A stretch of DNA of 64,000 nt from Arthrobacter sp. 35W. GTDB lineage: Bacteria; Actinomycetota; Actinomycetes; Actinomycetales; Micrococcaceae. The stretch covers positions 62,001 through 126,000 of the forward strand of contig NZ_KI519454.1 of assembly GCF_000482545.1 (NCBI RefSeq), in the 5' to 3' direction. The position numbers and the translations under genes were made by a program. This document shows, one piece after another, positions 17,835-27,016 of the stretch (position 1 is its first letter; each line of letters begins with the position of its first letter). A model generated the notes under the pieces. The model did no database searches. It was not told the origin of the DNA and worked only from the letters and a program-made list of their open reading frames with translations.

Positions 17835-19238
17835 ATGACTGGGATGGCCACACGCAGCGAACACGATCTTCTCGGGGACCGCGACATCCCCGCAGACGCC
17901 TATTGGGGCGTCCACACCCTGCGGGCGGTGGAAAACTTCCCGATCACCGGGCAGAAGCTCTCCAGCAACACCAACCTCGTCCGCGGGCTGGCCATGGTCA
18001 AGATGGCCGCCGCCCGGGCCAACCAGGAGCTGGGCCTGCTCGACGACGTCCGCGCCGGCGCCATCACCGCCGCCTGCCAGGACATCATCGACGGCAGGCT
18101 GCATGAGCAGTTTGTTGTGGACGTCATCCAGGGCGGGGCCGGTACGTCGTCGAACATGAACGCGAACGAGGTCATCGCCAACCGCGCGCTGGAAATCCTG
18201 GGCCACGCCAAGGGCGAGTACCAGCATCTGCACCCCAACGACCACGTCAACCTCAGCCAGTCCACCAATGACGTCTACCCGACGGCGGCCAAGGTGGGCA
18301 CCATCTTTGCCGTGCAGGGCCTGCTGGCCGCCATGGAGGTCCTGGCCACGGCCTTTGCCGGGAAGTCCGAGGAGTTCCGGACCGTGGTGAAGATGGGCCG
18401 CACCCAGCTCCAGGACGCCGTGCCCATGACGCTGGGCCAGGAGTTCGGCACCTACGCCGTCATGATCGGCGAGGACCGCGCCCGCCTGGCCGAGGCCTCG
18501 AAACTGGTCCACGAGATCAACCTCGGGGCCACGGCCATTGGCACAGGACTCAACGCCCCGGAGGGCTACGCCACCGTGGCCTGCCGCCACCTGGCCGAGG
18601 TCAGCGGGCTGCCGCTGGAAACCGCCTTCGATCTGATCGAAGCCACCCAGGACGTGGGCTCCTTCGTCCAGCTCTCCGGCGTGCTCAAGCGGGTGGCGGT
18701 CAAGCTCTCCAAGATCTGCAACGATCTGCGCCTGCTCTCCTCCGGCCCACGTGCCGGTTTGGGCGAAATCAACCTGCCCGCCGTGCAATCGGGATCCTCG
18801 ATCATGCCCGGCAAGGTCAATCCGGTGATCCCGGAGGTGGTCAACCAGGTGGCGTACCAGGTGATCGGCAACGACGTCACGATCACCATGGCGGCCGAGG
18901 GTGGACAGCTGCAGCTGAACGCCTTTGAACCCATCATTGTGCACTCGCTGACCGCGAGCATCCTGCACCTCGAGGCTGCCTGCCTGACGCTGGCCGAACG
19001 CTGCGTCCGCGGCATCACGGCCAATGTCGAAAAGCTCCGGCTCAGCGTGGAGCAGTCCATCGGCCTGGTCACGGCGCTGAACCCGCGCCTTGGCTACGCG
19101 GCCGCGACGGCCATCGCCCTGGAGGCCCAGACCACGGGCCGCGGCGTGGCCGAACTTGTCCTTGAGCATGCCCTGCTCAGCCCCGAAGAACTCAACGAAC
19201 TGCTCTCGCCGGAACGTCTGGCCAATCTCTCCGACTGA
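17835..19238 (+). CDS. aspA: aspartate ammonia-lyase
   Basis: 467 residues, standard length for the fumarase/aspartase superfamily. Converts aspartate to fumarate and ammonia. The superfamily signature GSSIMPGKVNPV is intact, as are the HPNDHVNLSQSTND segment and GRTQLQDAVPMTLGQEF. ATG 17835 follows AAGGAGA 12 bp after the asparaginase stop. GTAINAP-like GTGLNAPEGY fits aspartase, though fumarase C is the closest alternative; position between an asparaginase and an amino acid permease decides for aspartase. Confidence 0.93.
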   Translation: MTGMATRSEHDLLGDRDIPADAYWGVHTLRAVENFPITGQKLSSNTNLVRGLAMVKMAAARANQELGLLDDVRAGAITAACQDIIDGRLHEQFVVDVIQGGAGTSSNMNANEVIANRALEILGHAKGEYQHLHPNDHVNLSQSTNDVYPTAAKVGTIFAVQGLLAAMEVLATAFAGKSEEFRTVVKMGRTQLQDAVPMTLGQEFGTYAVMIGEDRARLAEASKLVHEINLGATAIGTGLNAPEGYATVACRHLAEVSGLPLETAFDLIEATQDVGSFVQLSGVLKRVAVKLSKICNDLRLLSSGPRAGLGEINLPAVQSGSSIMPGKVNPVIPEVVNQVAYQVIGNDVTITMAAEGGQLQLNAFEPIIVHSLTASILHLEAACLTLAERCVRGITANVEKLRLSVEQSIGLVTALNPRLGYAAATAIALEAQTTGRGVAELVLEHALLSPEELNELLSPERLANLSD

Positions 19239-19290
19239 GCCGCACCGGCGCAATGGTGCGCCGCTGGCACGGTAGAAAAGGAAGAACACC

Positions 19291-20856
19291 ATGCAACACG
19301 CAGCAAAGCCCGATACCTCGGACCTCGTGCAGGACATACCCGATTCGGCGTTGACCGCCGAGGATGCCGGCTACCACAAGGGGCTCAAGTCCCGGCAGAT
19401 CCAGATGATCGCCATTGGCGGCGCCATCGGCACGGGTCTGTTCATGGGCGCCGGCGGGCGCCTGGCCACCGCCGGCCCCGGCCTGGTCATCAGCTACGCA
19501 CTGTGCGGCTTCTTTGCCTTCCTGATCCTGCGTGCGCTGGGGGAACTGGTGCTGCACCGGCCCTCCTCCGGCTCCTTTGTCTCCTACGCCCGCGAGTTCT
19601 ACGGGGAGAAGGCGGCCTTCGTGTCCGGCTGGCTGTACTGGCTGAACTGGGCCATGACGGCCATCGTGGACATCACCGCCGTCGCCCTCTACATGCATTT
19701 CTTCGCCAAATATGTGCCCTGGATCGGCACCGTTCCACAGTGGGTGTGGGCACTGGCCGCGCTATTGGTGGTCCTGGGCCTGAACCTGGTGTCGGTGAAG
19801 GTCTTTGGCGAGATGGAGTTCTGGTTCGCCCTGATCAAGGTGGTCGCCCTGGTGACGTTCCTGGTGGTGGGGCTGTACTTCGTCATCTTCGGCACGCCCG
19901 TTGAGGGCCAGCAGGTGGGCTTCTCGCTGATTGCCGACAACGGCGGCATCCTGCCCAATGGCCTGCTGCCGGTGGTCATCGTGATGCAGGGCGTGGTGTT
20001 CGCCTACGCCTCCATCGAGCTGATCGGCACCGCGGCCGGTGAAACGCAGAACCCGGAAAAGATCATGCCCAAGGCCATCAACACAGTGGTCATCCGCATC
20101 GGCGTGTTCTACGTCGGCTCGCTGATCCTGCTGTCGCTGCTGCTGCCCTTCACCGCATACAAGGCCGGCGAGAGCCCGTTCGTCACGTTCTTCGGCTCCA
20201 TCGGCGTCGACGGCGTGGACGCCATCATGAACCTGGTGGTGCTGACGGCGGCCATGTCCTCGCTGAACGCCGGCCTGTACTCCACCGGGCGCATTCTGCG
20301 GTCCATGTCGATGTCCGGCTCGGCGCCGCGCTTTGCCGCCCGGATGAACAAGAACGGCGTGCCCTACGGCGGCATTGGCCTGACGGCGGCGGTGGCGGTG
20401 CTGGGTGTGGTGCTCAATGCCATCCTGCCCGCGGCGGCCTTTGAGATTGTCCTCAACGTGGCCTCGCTGGGCATCATCAGCTCCTGGGGCACCATCGTGC
20501 TCTGCCAGCTGGCCCTGTTCAAGCTGGCGAAGAAGGGCGAGGCGATCCGGCCGTCATTCAGGATGTTTGGCGCGCCCTACACCGGCTACCTGACGCTGGT
20601 GTTCCTCGTCGGCGTCCTGGTGCTGATGGCCTTCGACGCTCCGGTGGGGACCTGGACGGTGGCCTCGCTGGTGGTCATCATTCCGCTGCTGATGCTCGGC
20701 TGGCGGCTGTCCAAGAACCGGATCCTGGAGATCGCCCACGGCCGCGAGGGGTTCACCGGCCCGCACCCGGTGATTGCCCACCACAGTCTGGCCACAGGCA
20801 AAGAAGGCACAGGGGCGACGCCGGACAAGACCCCCGAATCGGCCGAGAAGGACTAG
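19291..20856 (+). CDS. amino acid permease, likely asparagine (AnsP/GABA-permease type APC)
   Basis: 521 residues with 12 predicted membrane helices. The N-terminal segment [26 protein letters not shown] is the classic substrate-binding start of the amino acid transporter (AAT) family, and [21 protein letters not shown] is its conserved middle motif. Last gene of the asparagine operon, 52 bp after aspA; the gap holds a small 6-bp hairpin (19247-19262) that may tune expression. Asparagine (or aspartate) as substrate is inferred from the operon. Cytoplasmic membrane. Confidence 0.88.
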   Translation: MQHAAKPDTSDLVQDIPDSALTAEDAGYHKGLKSRQIQMIAIGGAIGTGLFMGAGGRLATAGPGLVISYALCGFFAFLILRALGELVLHRPSSGSFVSYAREFYGEKAAFVSGWLYWLNWAMTAIVDITAVALYMHFFAKYVPWIGTVPQWVWALAALLVVLGLNLVSVKVFGEMEFWFALIKVVALVTFLVVGLYFVIFGTPVEGQQVGFSLIADNGGILPNGLLPVVIVMQGVVFAYASIELIGTAAGETQNPEKIMPKAINTVVIRIGVFYVGSLILLSLLLPFTAYKAGESPFVTFFGSIGVDGVDAIMNLVVLTAAMSSLNAGLYSTGRILRSMSMSGSAPRFAARMNKNGVPYGGIGLTAAVAVLGVVLNAILPAAAFEIVLNVASLGIISSWGTIVLCQLALFKLAKKGEAIRPSFRMFGAPYTGYLTLVFLVGVLVLMAFDAPVGTWTVASLVVIIPLLMLGWRLSKNRILEIAHGREGFTGPHPVIAHHSLATGKEGTGATPDKTPESAEKD

Positions 20857-20947
20857 CCAGCCCGGCCGGGGAATATTCGCACGGTCCTTCCAGTTCAACT
20901 ATGTAGATGCAAACGCATGAAGCTTGGTGGCTGAGAAGGAGTCGAAA

Positions 20948-21664
20948 GTGCAGCACGGGACGCAAGAGCAGCGCAGGATAGTTGTTGTTTCAGGAGGCCT
21001 CGGCGTTCCGTCGTCGAGCCGCATGCTCGCCGACCAGCTGGCCGCAGCCGTCACCGCCCAGCTGGCGGAGCTGGGCACGACGGCGGTGGTGGACGTCGTC
21101 GAATTGCGCGACTACGCCGGCGACATCGCCAACAACCTTGTGACAGGCTACGCGGGCCCCGCCCTGGCCGCCGTCATCGCCAAGGTTGAGGACGCGGATG
21201 CCATGATCGCCGTGACCCCGGTGTTCAGTGCCTCCTACAGCGGCCTGTTCAAATCCTTCTTCGACATTCTGGATCCCAAACTGCTCGACGGCATGCCGGT
21301 GCTCTTCGGCGCCACCGGCGGCAGTTCGCGGCATTCGCTGGTGCTGGACATGGCGATCCGGCCGCTGTTCAGCTACCTGAGGGCGCGCACCATGCCGACC
21401 GCCGTCTACGCCTCCCCGGAGGACTGGGGCCAAGGTGGCGGCGGGGCCGACGGTCTGGACCGCCGCATCGCCCAGGGGGCCGGCGAGCTTGCCGTCGCCC
21501 TGGCACCGACCGGCGGGACGCGCTCACAGGGAAACGCCGCCGGTGGATCCATCGGATCATCCCAACCGGCGCTTGACCACAAGGCCAAGCGTGCAGCCCG
21601 CGAGGCCGAGAAGATGGAATCCCTGCCCTTCGAGCAGCTGCTCGCGCAAATCACCGCCCGCTGA
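20948..21664 (+). CDS. FMN reductase, CE1759 family (partner of LLM flavin monooxygenases)
   Basis: 238 residues. Flavodoxin-like fold: VVVSGGLGVPSSSRMLADQL binds the FMN phosphate, and VTPVFSASYSGLFKSFFD is the flavin-stacking region of NAD(P)H:FMN reductases. GATGGSSRHSLVLDMAIRPLFSYLRA is typical of the CE1759 group, usually found with a luciferase-like monooxygenase; no such monooxygenase is present in this window. GTG at 20948 follows AAGGAG. The last 50 residues are low-complexity. An ATGC-AAAC-GCAT repeat at 20907-20918 may be an operator. Confidence 0.85.
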   Translation: MQHGTQEQRRIVVVSGGLGVPSSSRMLADQLAAAVTAQLAELGTTAVVDVVELRDYAGDIANNLVTGYAGPALAAVIAKVEDADAMIAVTPVFSASYSGLFKSFFDILDPKLLDGMPVLFGATGGSSRHSLVLDMAIRPLFSYLRARTMPTAVYASPEDWGQGGGGADGLDRRIAQGAGELAVALAPTGGTRSQGNAAGGSIGSSQPALDHKAKRAAREAEKMESLPFEQLLAQITAR

Positions 21665-21702
21665 CGCGCTGACGCCGGCGCGAACCACCGGACCGGCACC
21701 GC

Positions 21703-22719
21703 CTAGAAGTACAGCGTGGGCGGCGCCGACGTCCGGGGCCTGCGGTCCAGCACATCCTGGAGCACCCGCAGGCCGGTGTCGTAGACATCGGGGTGGATCT
21801 CCGGGCTGGCGTGGCCGGTGTGCGGCACATCGTATTGGAACGACAAGCTTGACCCCAGCAGCCGCCGCCATCCCCGGATGGCGGCGGCTGCATCCACAAT
21901 GAAATCCTCCGGGTCGTAGAGCAGGCCGATCCCGGTGCTGGGGGACACGCCGCCGTCGAACTGGGCCGGGAAGGCCTGCAGGAACGTGGCCTGCGTGGTG
22001 GAGAGGATCAGCGAGGTCTGGTCCGGGTCCATCGACCTGCCCACCCCAGACCGTGCCGCCTGGTACATGTCCTCGCCGTTGGGATTGGACAGCCCGCTCC
22101 ACACGCCCGCGGCCAGCCGGCCCACAATTCCCGTCAGCGGGACCACCACCCCGGCCATGGCGATGTAGTCCTTGCCCGGATCCTTGACCTGGCTGACGTC
22201 GGAGGGGCTGGAGGCGAAGACGATCAGCTTCACGTGGATGCCGTTCTGTTCCAGCAGCGGCGCAAGAACCGCCGCCACCATGCCGCCGAAGCTGTCGCCA
22301 TAGAGATAGGCCGTGGTGACCTTCCGGGCGAAGGCGTCCCGTTGGATGGCGATGAACAGCTGGGCGATGTCGATGCCCTCGTTGGAGTAGCCGATGTACG
22401 ACGCCGGGGCGCGCTCATTCATGGCCGGCTGCAGTGCCTCGAGCTTGCGGCCGGCGGTGCGGTTGGAGACCCGGAATCCGGGCAGCAGGTACCAGGCCCG
22501 GCCGGGAAAGCGGAGGGCCGCGGCGTCGTTCTTCGCGTTCGACGGCGTGACCACCTTGAAGGAGGAATCCTCGGTGAGCCTGTAGTCGGCGGCGATGTTG
22601 GCCCGGAACGCCGTCACCGCGGCCCCGGCGGCAAGGGCCAGCAGAACGCGGCGGCGGCCGACGTCCGGAATTTGCCGCACATGCCGGCCGGCAGGCCGTG
22701 GTGTTTCATTGGCATTCAT
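21703..22719 (-). CDS. secreted or membrane-anchored alpha/beta-hydrolase-fold protein
   Basis: 338 residues. The N-terminus has twin arginines followed by LLALAAGAAVTAF, so a Tat-type signal or a signal anchor is likely. The nucleophile elbow YGDSFGGMVAAV (about residue 140) is a Gly-Asp-Ser-Phe-Gly motif, with a late HTGHASPE that may supply the histidine. No close family recognised; esterase- or lipase-like activity is possible. ATG at 22719 was preferred to an upstream in-frame start because the upstream part is low-complexity. Convergent with the FMN reductase (38-bp gap) and divergent from the next gene. Confidence 0.6.
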   Translation of the reverse strand: MNANETPRPAGRHVRQIPDVGRRRVLLALAAGAAVTAFRANIAADYRLTEDSSFKVVTPSNAKNDAAALRFPGRAWYLLPGFRVSNRTAGRKLEALQPAMNERAPASYIGYSNEGIDIAQLFIAIQRDAFARKVTTAYLYGDSFGGMVAAVLAPLLEQNGIHVKLIVFASSPSDVSQVKDPGKDYIAMAGVVVPLTGIVGRLAAGVWSGLSNPNGEDMYQAARSGVGRSMDPDQTSLILSTTQATFLQAFPAQFDGGVSPSTGIGLLYDPEDFIVDAAAAIRGWRRLLGSSLSFQYDVPHTGHASPEIHPDVYDTGLRVLQDVLDRRPRTSAPPTLYF

Positions 22720-22945
22720 GGTGACCTCACTGCCGATTCTGCCACAACTGCGCAGCAATGGAACGGGCACTGTGGAGGCCCCCACGGGCCCGCGAAGTGG
22801 TGCGCCGGCGGCCCGTGGCCGGGCCCCGCAGGGCAGGCTCCCGGCGCCACGCAGGGCACCCACGGGGCGCCCAGTTGGGTAGTCTTCCGGCGCCGCGCGG
22901 GGCCGCCTCGTTGAGCCTTCCCGGCGCCGGTGGCAGGATGGGGAG

Positions 22946-23611
22946 GTGCAGCCCTTCTTTGATTTCCTGGCCCATTACTGGTGGTTGGTGTTCCCCCTGG
23001 CCGGCATGGCCGGCGGTTGGGGGAGGGCCTGGTCCAAGGCCGCCGAACGCCGGCACCAGCGCAAGGTGGAGTTGTACAAGCTCCAGCACCAGAGTGTGGC
23101 GCTGGAGGCGAACCGGACCACAGATGTTGAAGCACTCGTGGCCGCGCACGACGCCGTCAACCAGCGCTGGCTGGACTATGAATTGGATGTCGGGAAGCTG
23201 ATCGACTTCCCCATGATGACCGATGTCCGCGAGCCCTTGACCGTGGCGTTCCTGCGGGCCAAGCGCACCGCGGACGGCCTCCGGCCCGCCGATCCGGCGG
23301 ACATGGACTCGACGGCGGCGCTGGCCGAATACCGCGCGGCCGTCAACACCTACGAGGTGGCCTTCGACGTGGCCGAGCACGAGGCCAAGCGGCTCAAGGA
23401 CAGCGCTTTCAGCGAGGGTGAACGCCAGCGGCTGGCCACTGCCCGCAAGCTGGTGGCCATCGTCGTCGACGATGGCGCCACCGAGGCCGAGAGGCAGACG
23501 GCCTACAAGCGGGCCCGGAGGGAATTGGACGGACTGCTGGTGCTGCCGGATGTCTCCATCGCCGCACTGGAGGAGAAGGCGGCGCAGATGCTCGGCCCCA
23601 CCGCCGGCTGA
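22946..23611 (+). CDS. hypothetical membrane-anchored coiled-coil protein
   Basis: 221 residues, not recognised. The N-terminus has one transmembrane segment (HYWWLVFPLAGMAGGWGRAW); the rest is hydrophilic, charged and strongly helical (KAAERRHQRKVELYKLQHQS and later EGERQRLATARKLVAIV), suggesting a coiled coil on the cytoplasmic side. GTG 22946 follows GGATGGGGAG. It stands alone between a divergent hydrolase gene and a convergent aldolase operon. Confidence 0.7.
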   Translation: MQPFFDFLAHYWWLVFPLAGMAGGWGRAWSKAAERRHQRKVELYKLQHQSVALEANRTTDVEALVAAHDAVNQRWLDYELDVGKLIDFPMMTDVREPLTVAFLRAKRTADGLRPADPADMDSTAALAEYRAAVNTYEVAFDVAEHEAKRLKDSAFSEGERQRLATARKLVAIVVDDGATEAERQTAYKRARRELDGLLVLPDVSIAALEEKAAQMLGPTAG

Positions 23612-23640
23612 GGACCAGCCGCCCGGGGCGCGAGGACAGG

Positions 23641-23681
23641 CGACGGCGGATGGCCCCCACCCAGGGGACCGTCCGTCGTCG
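23641..23681. terminator. possible bidirectional hairpin between convergent genes
   Basis: CGACGGCGGA (23641-23650) pairs with TCCGTCGTCG (23672-23681) with one G-U, and an inner CCCC/GGGG stem. It separates the convergent coiled-coil and aldolase genes. Only a weak pyrimidine tract follows. Confidence 0.45.
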
Positions 23682-23706
23682 TGCTCTATTCAAATGCCGT
23701 GCCGGC

Positions 23707-24549
23707 CTACTTGCCGCCGAGCAGCTCCAGCGTCTTGGCCGCGAAGCCGCGCGCCGTGGCATTCCACAGCGTCAGCAGGCCCAGCAGGTTTTCGCCGTCC
23801 ACGCGGTGGGCGGAGACCTCGGATTCCAGCATGCCGAGCACATCGGTGCGCAGCTCGGTGTTGAAATTGACCTTGCCCACGCGAAGGCCCGGGGCCTTTG
23901 CGAGGTCCTCGGCCGGAATGCCGGACGCGCCGTGGAGCACCAGCGGCACACCCGCCTCGGCGGCGATGCGCTCCAGCAGGTCCCAGTGCAGCATCGGCTC
24001 GCCGGCGTACTTGCCGTGGACGTTGCCCACGGCCACGGCCAGCAGCTGTGCACCGCTGCGCCGGACGAAGTCCGCCACCTGGGCCTCATCCGTCAGGCCG
24101 GTTGCGGCCAGGGCGAAGGCCTTGTCCTCGTTGCCGGCCAGCCCGCCCAGCTCGGCCTCGATCACGATGTCCGGGTTGTCGATGGCGGCGCGCACACTGT
24201 TGACCAGTGCGATGTTCGCCTCCAGCTCCAGCGAGGAGCCGTCGGCCAGCACCGAGTCGGCACCGGCGTCGATCCCGGCCTTGATCGCCTCCAGATTGCT
24301 GGCGTGGTCCAGCTGGACGCAGACCGGCACCGTGGCGGCGTCGGCCAGCCCGCGCAGCGCCGACACCAAACGCAGCCCGGACACGGAGGCCGCGGACTTG
24401 GGGGCCACCAGCAGAATGACGCCGGTGCCGGCGGCCTCCGCTGCCTCGACGACGGCCAGCGCCGTCGTGAAGTCGTAGCAGGTCAGGGCCGGAACGGCGC
24501 CGCCTGCGGCCAGGGCGTTTCCAACAAGGTCATCCAAATGGGCGCGCAT
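23707..24549 (-). CDS. class II (fructose-bisphosphate-type) ketose-bisphosphate aldolase
   Basis: 280 residues. Zinc-dependent aldolase with all class II landmarks: LDHASN (metal histidine and catalytic region), DSVLADGSSLELEANI, EAELGGLAGNED, AVGNVHGKYAGEP, LVLHGASGI and KVNFNTELR. It cleaves a phosphorylated ketose or keto-acid to dihydroxyacetone phosphate or a related fragment. ATG overlaps the stop of the GntP gene (ATGA). In this cluster it likely acts on the product of the DUF1537 kinase, instead of the adducin-type OtnC decarboxylase of the known L-threonate pathway. Not the glycolytic aldolase, given its context. Confidence 0.88.
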   Translation of the reverse strand: MRAHLDDLVGNALAAGGAVPALTCYDFTTALAVVEAAEAAGTGVILLVAPKSAASVSGLRLVSALRGLADAATVPVCVQLDHASNLEAIKAGIDAGADSVLADGSSLELEANIALVNSVRAAIDNPDIVIEAELGGLAGNEDKAFALAATGLTDEAQVADFVRRSGAQLLAVAVGNVHGKYAGEPMLHWDLLERIAAEAGVPLVLHGASGIPAEDLAKAPGLRVGKVNFNTELRTDVLGMLESEVSAHRVDGENLLGLLTLWNATARGFAAKTLELLGGK

Positions 24550-26003
24550 CAGGCAGCCATCCCGCCAACGAGAACCCAGGCGAGGCAGGTCAACAGGAAG
24601 CCTGCGATGCCCAGGACGGTGGTCAATACGGTCCAGGTCTTCAGTCCGTCGGCCACGGTGAGGCCGTAGTAGCGCACCACCACCCAGAAGCCGGCGTCGG
24701 TGACGTGGGACAGGCCCAGCGAGCCGAAGCCGATGGCGATGACAATCACGGCAATCTGGGCCGGGCTGTAGTGGCCCGCCTGGATGGCGGCCGTCAGCAG
24801 TCCGGTGGTTGTCACAATGGCCACCGTGGCCGAACCCTGGGCCGCGCGGAGCGCCAGGGAGATGATGAAGCCGAGCAGCAGGATCGGCATGCCCCAGCCG
24901 TCCAGCGTGTGCGAGAGGGCCGCGCCGATGCCACTGACCTGCAGCACGGTGCCGAAGATGCCGCCACCGGCGACGATCATCAGAATCGAGGCGATCGGTG
25001 GCAGGGCGCCCTCGAAGATGTCGCTGGTTTCCTGCAGCGACCAGCCGCGGCGGATGGCCAGGGTGTAGAAGGACAGAGCCACAGCCACCAGCAGGGCGAA
25101 GAAAGGGTTGCCCACGAAGGCGGAGAAGCCGTGCCAGAAGGTGCCCTTTTCCAGGGTCAGCGTGCCCAGGGTGCCGAGCAGGATCAGGACGATGGGTGCG
25201 GCGATCAGGGAGATGATCAGGCGCGGCCGCGGCGGGGCCATGTCGCCCTTGTGGCCGGCCATGAGGGTCTCCGGGCTGCCGAATTCCTCCAGCTGGGCCG
25301 CCACGGAGGGCAGCAGCGCGTAGGACCGGCGGTTCAGAATGCTGGAAACCCAGTAGCTCAGGAAGCCCAGCGGCACACAGATGGCCAGCGAAACAATCAT
25401 GATCAGTCCGACGTCGGCGCCCAGCACGCCGGCCCCGGCGACAATGCCCGGGTGCGGCGGGACGGCCACGTGGATGGCCAGCATGATGCCGGCCATCGGC
25501 AGGCCGAACTTGACCGGGTGGACATTGGCGATCTTGGAGAACGCATAGACGATCGGCACCAGGACGATGACGCCGACCTCAAAGAACACCGGAATGGCCA
25601 CCAGGAAGCCCACGATGGTCAGTGCAATGGCCACCCGCTTGGGCCCCAGCGTTGCGGTGAAGTGGTCGGCCAGCGACTGCACACCGCCCGAGACCTCGAT
25701 CATCCGGCCCAGGATGGCGCCGAGGGCGATCAGCAGAGCCACCTTGCCCATGGTGCCGCCGACGCCGGTGGAGACCACGGTGAAGATGTCCTTCAACGGG
25801 ATCTGCGCGGCCACGGCCACCAGGATGCTCACCGTCAGCAGGGAGACGAAGGCATGGATCTTGAAGCGGACGATCATGACGAGCAGCAGCGCCACGCCGG
25901 CTGCGGCGATGGTGAGCAGCAGGGGAGTGCCCAGCTCCACCGCGGGCTTGATGACGGGCGTGTCCGCCGCCGCAAGCATCAGGGGGTTGATTACGGTGTT
26001 CAT
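24549..26003 (-). CDS. GntP-family gluconate/acid-sugar:H+ symporter
   Basis: 484 residues, about 12-14 membrane helices. GntP family signatures include GVGGTMGKVALLIALGAILGRMIEVSGG near the N-terminus and GLSHVTDAGFWVVVRYYGLT near the C-terminus. It imports an aldonate or tetronate with protons. Start ATG 26003 has AAGGAGA upstream. It is coupled by overlap to the aldolase and lies 50 bp after the dehydrogenase, so the four-gene set reads kinase - dehydrogenase - permease - aldolase. The YgbN transporter of the E. coli ygbJKLMN cluster is of this family. Confidence 0.92.
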   Translation of the reverse strand: MNTVINPLMLAAADTPVIKPAVELGTPLLLTIAAAGVALLLVMIVRFKIHAFVSLLTVSILVAVAAQIPLKDIFTVVSTGVGGTMGKVALLIALGAILGRMIEVSGGVQSLADHFTATLGPKRVAIALTIVGFLVAIPVFFEVGVIVLVPIVYAFSKIANVHPVKFGLPMAGIMLAIHVAVPPHPGIVAGAGVLGADVGLIMIVSLAICVPLGFLSYWVSSILNRRSYALLPSVAAQLEEFGSPETLMAGHKGDMAPPRPRLIISLIAAPIVLILLGTLGTLTLEKGTFWHGFSAFVGNPFFALLVAVALSFYTLAIRRGWSLQETSDIFEGALPPIASILMIVAGGGIFGTVLQVSGIGAALSHTLDGWGMPILLLGFIISLALRAAQGSATVAIVTTTGLLTAAIQAGHYSPAQIAVIVIAIGFGSLGLSHVTDAGFWVVVRYYGLTVADGLKTWTVLTTVLGIAGFLLTCLAWVLVGGMAA

Positions 26004-26053
26004 CTCTGTGAAGTCTCCTTTGACGCCAGGCTTGGTGCAATCACAACGGGTGT

Positions 26054-26956
26054 CTAGCCGGCGTGGCGCTGGGTGGGCGCCACAACCTTGATGACGGCGG
26101 AATCGTCCTCAGCAGCCAGCCCCTGGGCCTGGCCCAGCAGGAACAGCTGCTCGGCGGCAGCGGCCACGGGGGCGGCCAGGGAGGCGGCGCGGGCGGCCTT
26201 GCCCACGATGCCCATGTCCTTGACGAAGATGTCCAGGCGGCTGAGCACCTCGGCGCCCTCCTCGGTGTAGGCCTGCAGGATGCGCGGGCCGCGGTTGGAG
26301 AGCATGAAGGATCCGGCGGCTCCGGCCTCCAGCGCAGCGAGCGTCTTGGCCTGGTCCAGGCCCAGCGCATCGGCCAGGGCCAGTGCCTCGGCGGCTGCGG
26401 CGATGTGCACGCCGCAGAGCAGCTGGTTGACGGTCTTCATGGCCTGGCCGTCGCCGGGCTTGTCGCCCACCACCGTCAGCGTGGAGGCCAGCAGTTCCAG
26501 CACGGGGGTGGCCTGGGCCAGAGCGGCCGGGGTGGCGCCGACGACGATCAGCAGATCGCCGTCGCCGGCACGGACGGGGCCGCCGGAAAGCGGTGCATCC
26601 ACCAATTCGACGCCGTACTCGGCCAGGCGCGCCACCGTGCCGGCGATGGCCTCGGTGCCCACGGTGCTGGTCAGGATCACGACGGAGCCCTTGGCCAGGG
26701 CCGGGGCCACGCCGTTGTCGCCGAAGAGCACATCGTTCAGCTGCTCGCCGTTGCGGACGGCCAGCAGCAGCGCGTCGGCGCCCTGGACGGCCGCGCGGGC
26801 CGAGTCAAAGGTGCGCACGCCGGCCTCGCGGGCCAGCTCCAGGCGGGGGGCTGCGATGTCGAAGCCGTTGACGGTGAGCTTGCTGGCCAAACGAGTGGCC
26901 ATGGGCAGGCCCATGGCCCCGAGGCCCAGAACGGTGACGGTGTAGTTGGTGGACAT
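26054..26956 (-). CDS. 6PGDH/3-hydroxyisobutyrate-dehydrogenase-family dehydrogenase (LtnD-like)
   Basis: 300 residues. N-terminal Rossmann motif VLGLGAMGLPMATRLASKL, substrate motif DAPLSGGPVRAGDGDL and catalytic-lysine region GDGQAMKTVNQLLCGVHI are complete. The family oxidises beta-hydroxyacids with NAD(P)+. Next to a DUF1537 kinase it most resembles L-threonate/D-erythronate dehydrogenases (LtnD, YgbJ), which convert the acid to a 2-keto acid. Ribosome site AGGAGA. Exact substrate unknown. Confidence 0.9.
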   Translation of the reverse strand: MSTNYTVTVLGLGAMGLPMATRLASKLTVNGFDIAAPRLELAREAGVRTFDSARAAVQGADALLLAVRNGEQLNDVLFGDNGVAPALAKGSVVILTSTVGTEAIAGTVARLAEYGVELVDAPLSGGPVRAGDGDLLIVVGATPAALAQATPVLELLASTLTVVGDKPGDGQAMKTVNQLLCGVHIAAAAEALALADALGLDQAKTLAALEAGAAGSFMLSNRGPRILQAYTEEGAEVLSRLDIFVKDMGIVGKAARAASLAAPVAAAAEQLFLLGQAQGLAAEDDSAVIKVVAPTQRHAG

Positions 26957-27016
26957 GGAATTCTCCTAGGCAAGGCTGTGCCCATGAACTGGGCAGTGGG
27001 GGATTGGGCGAAGCGT

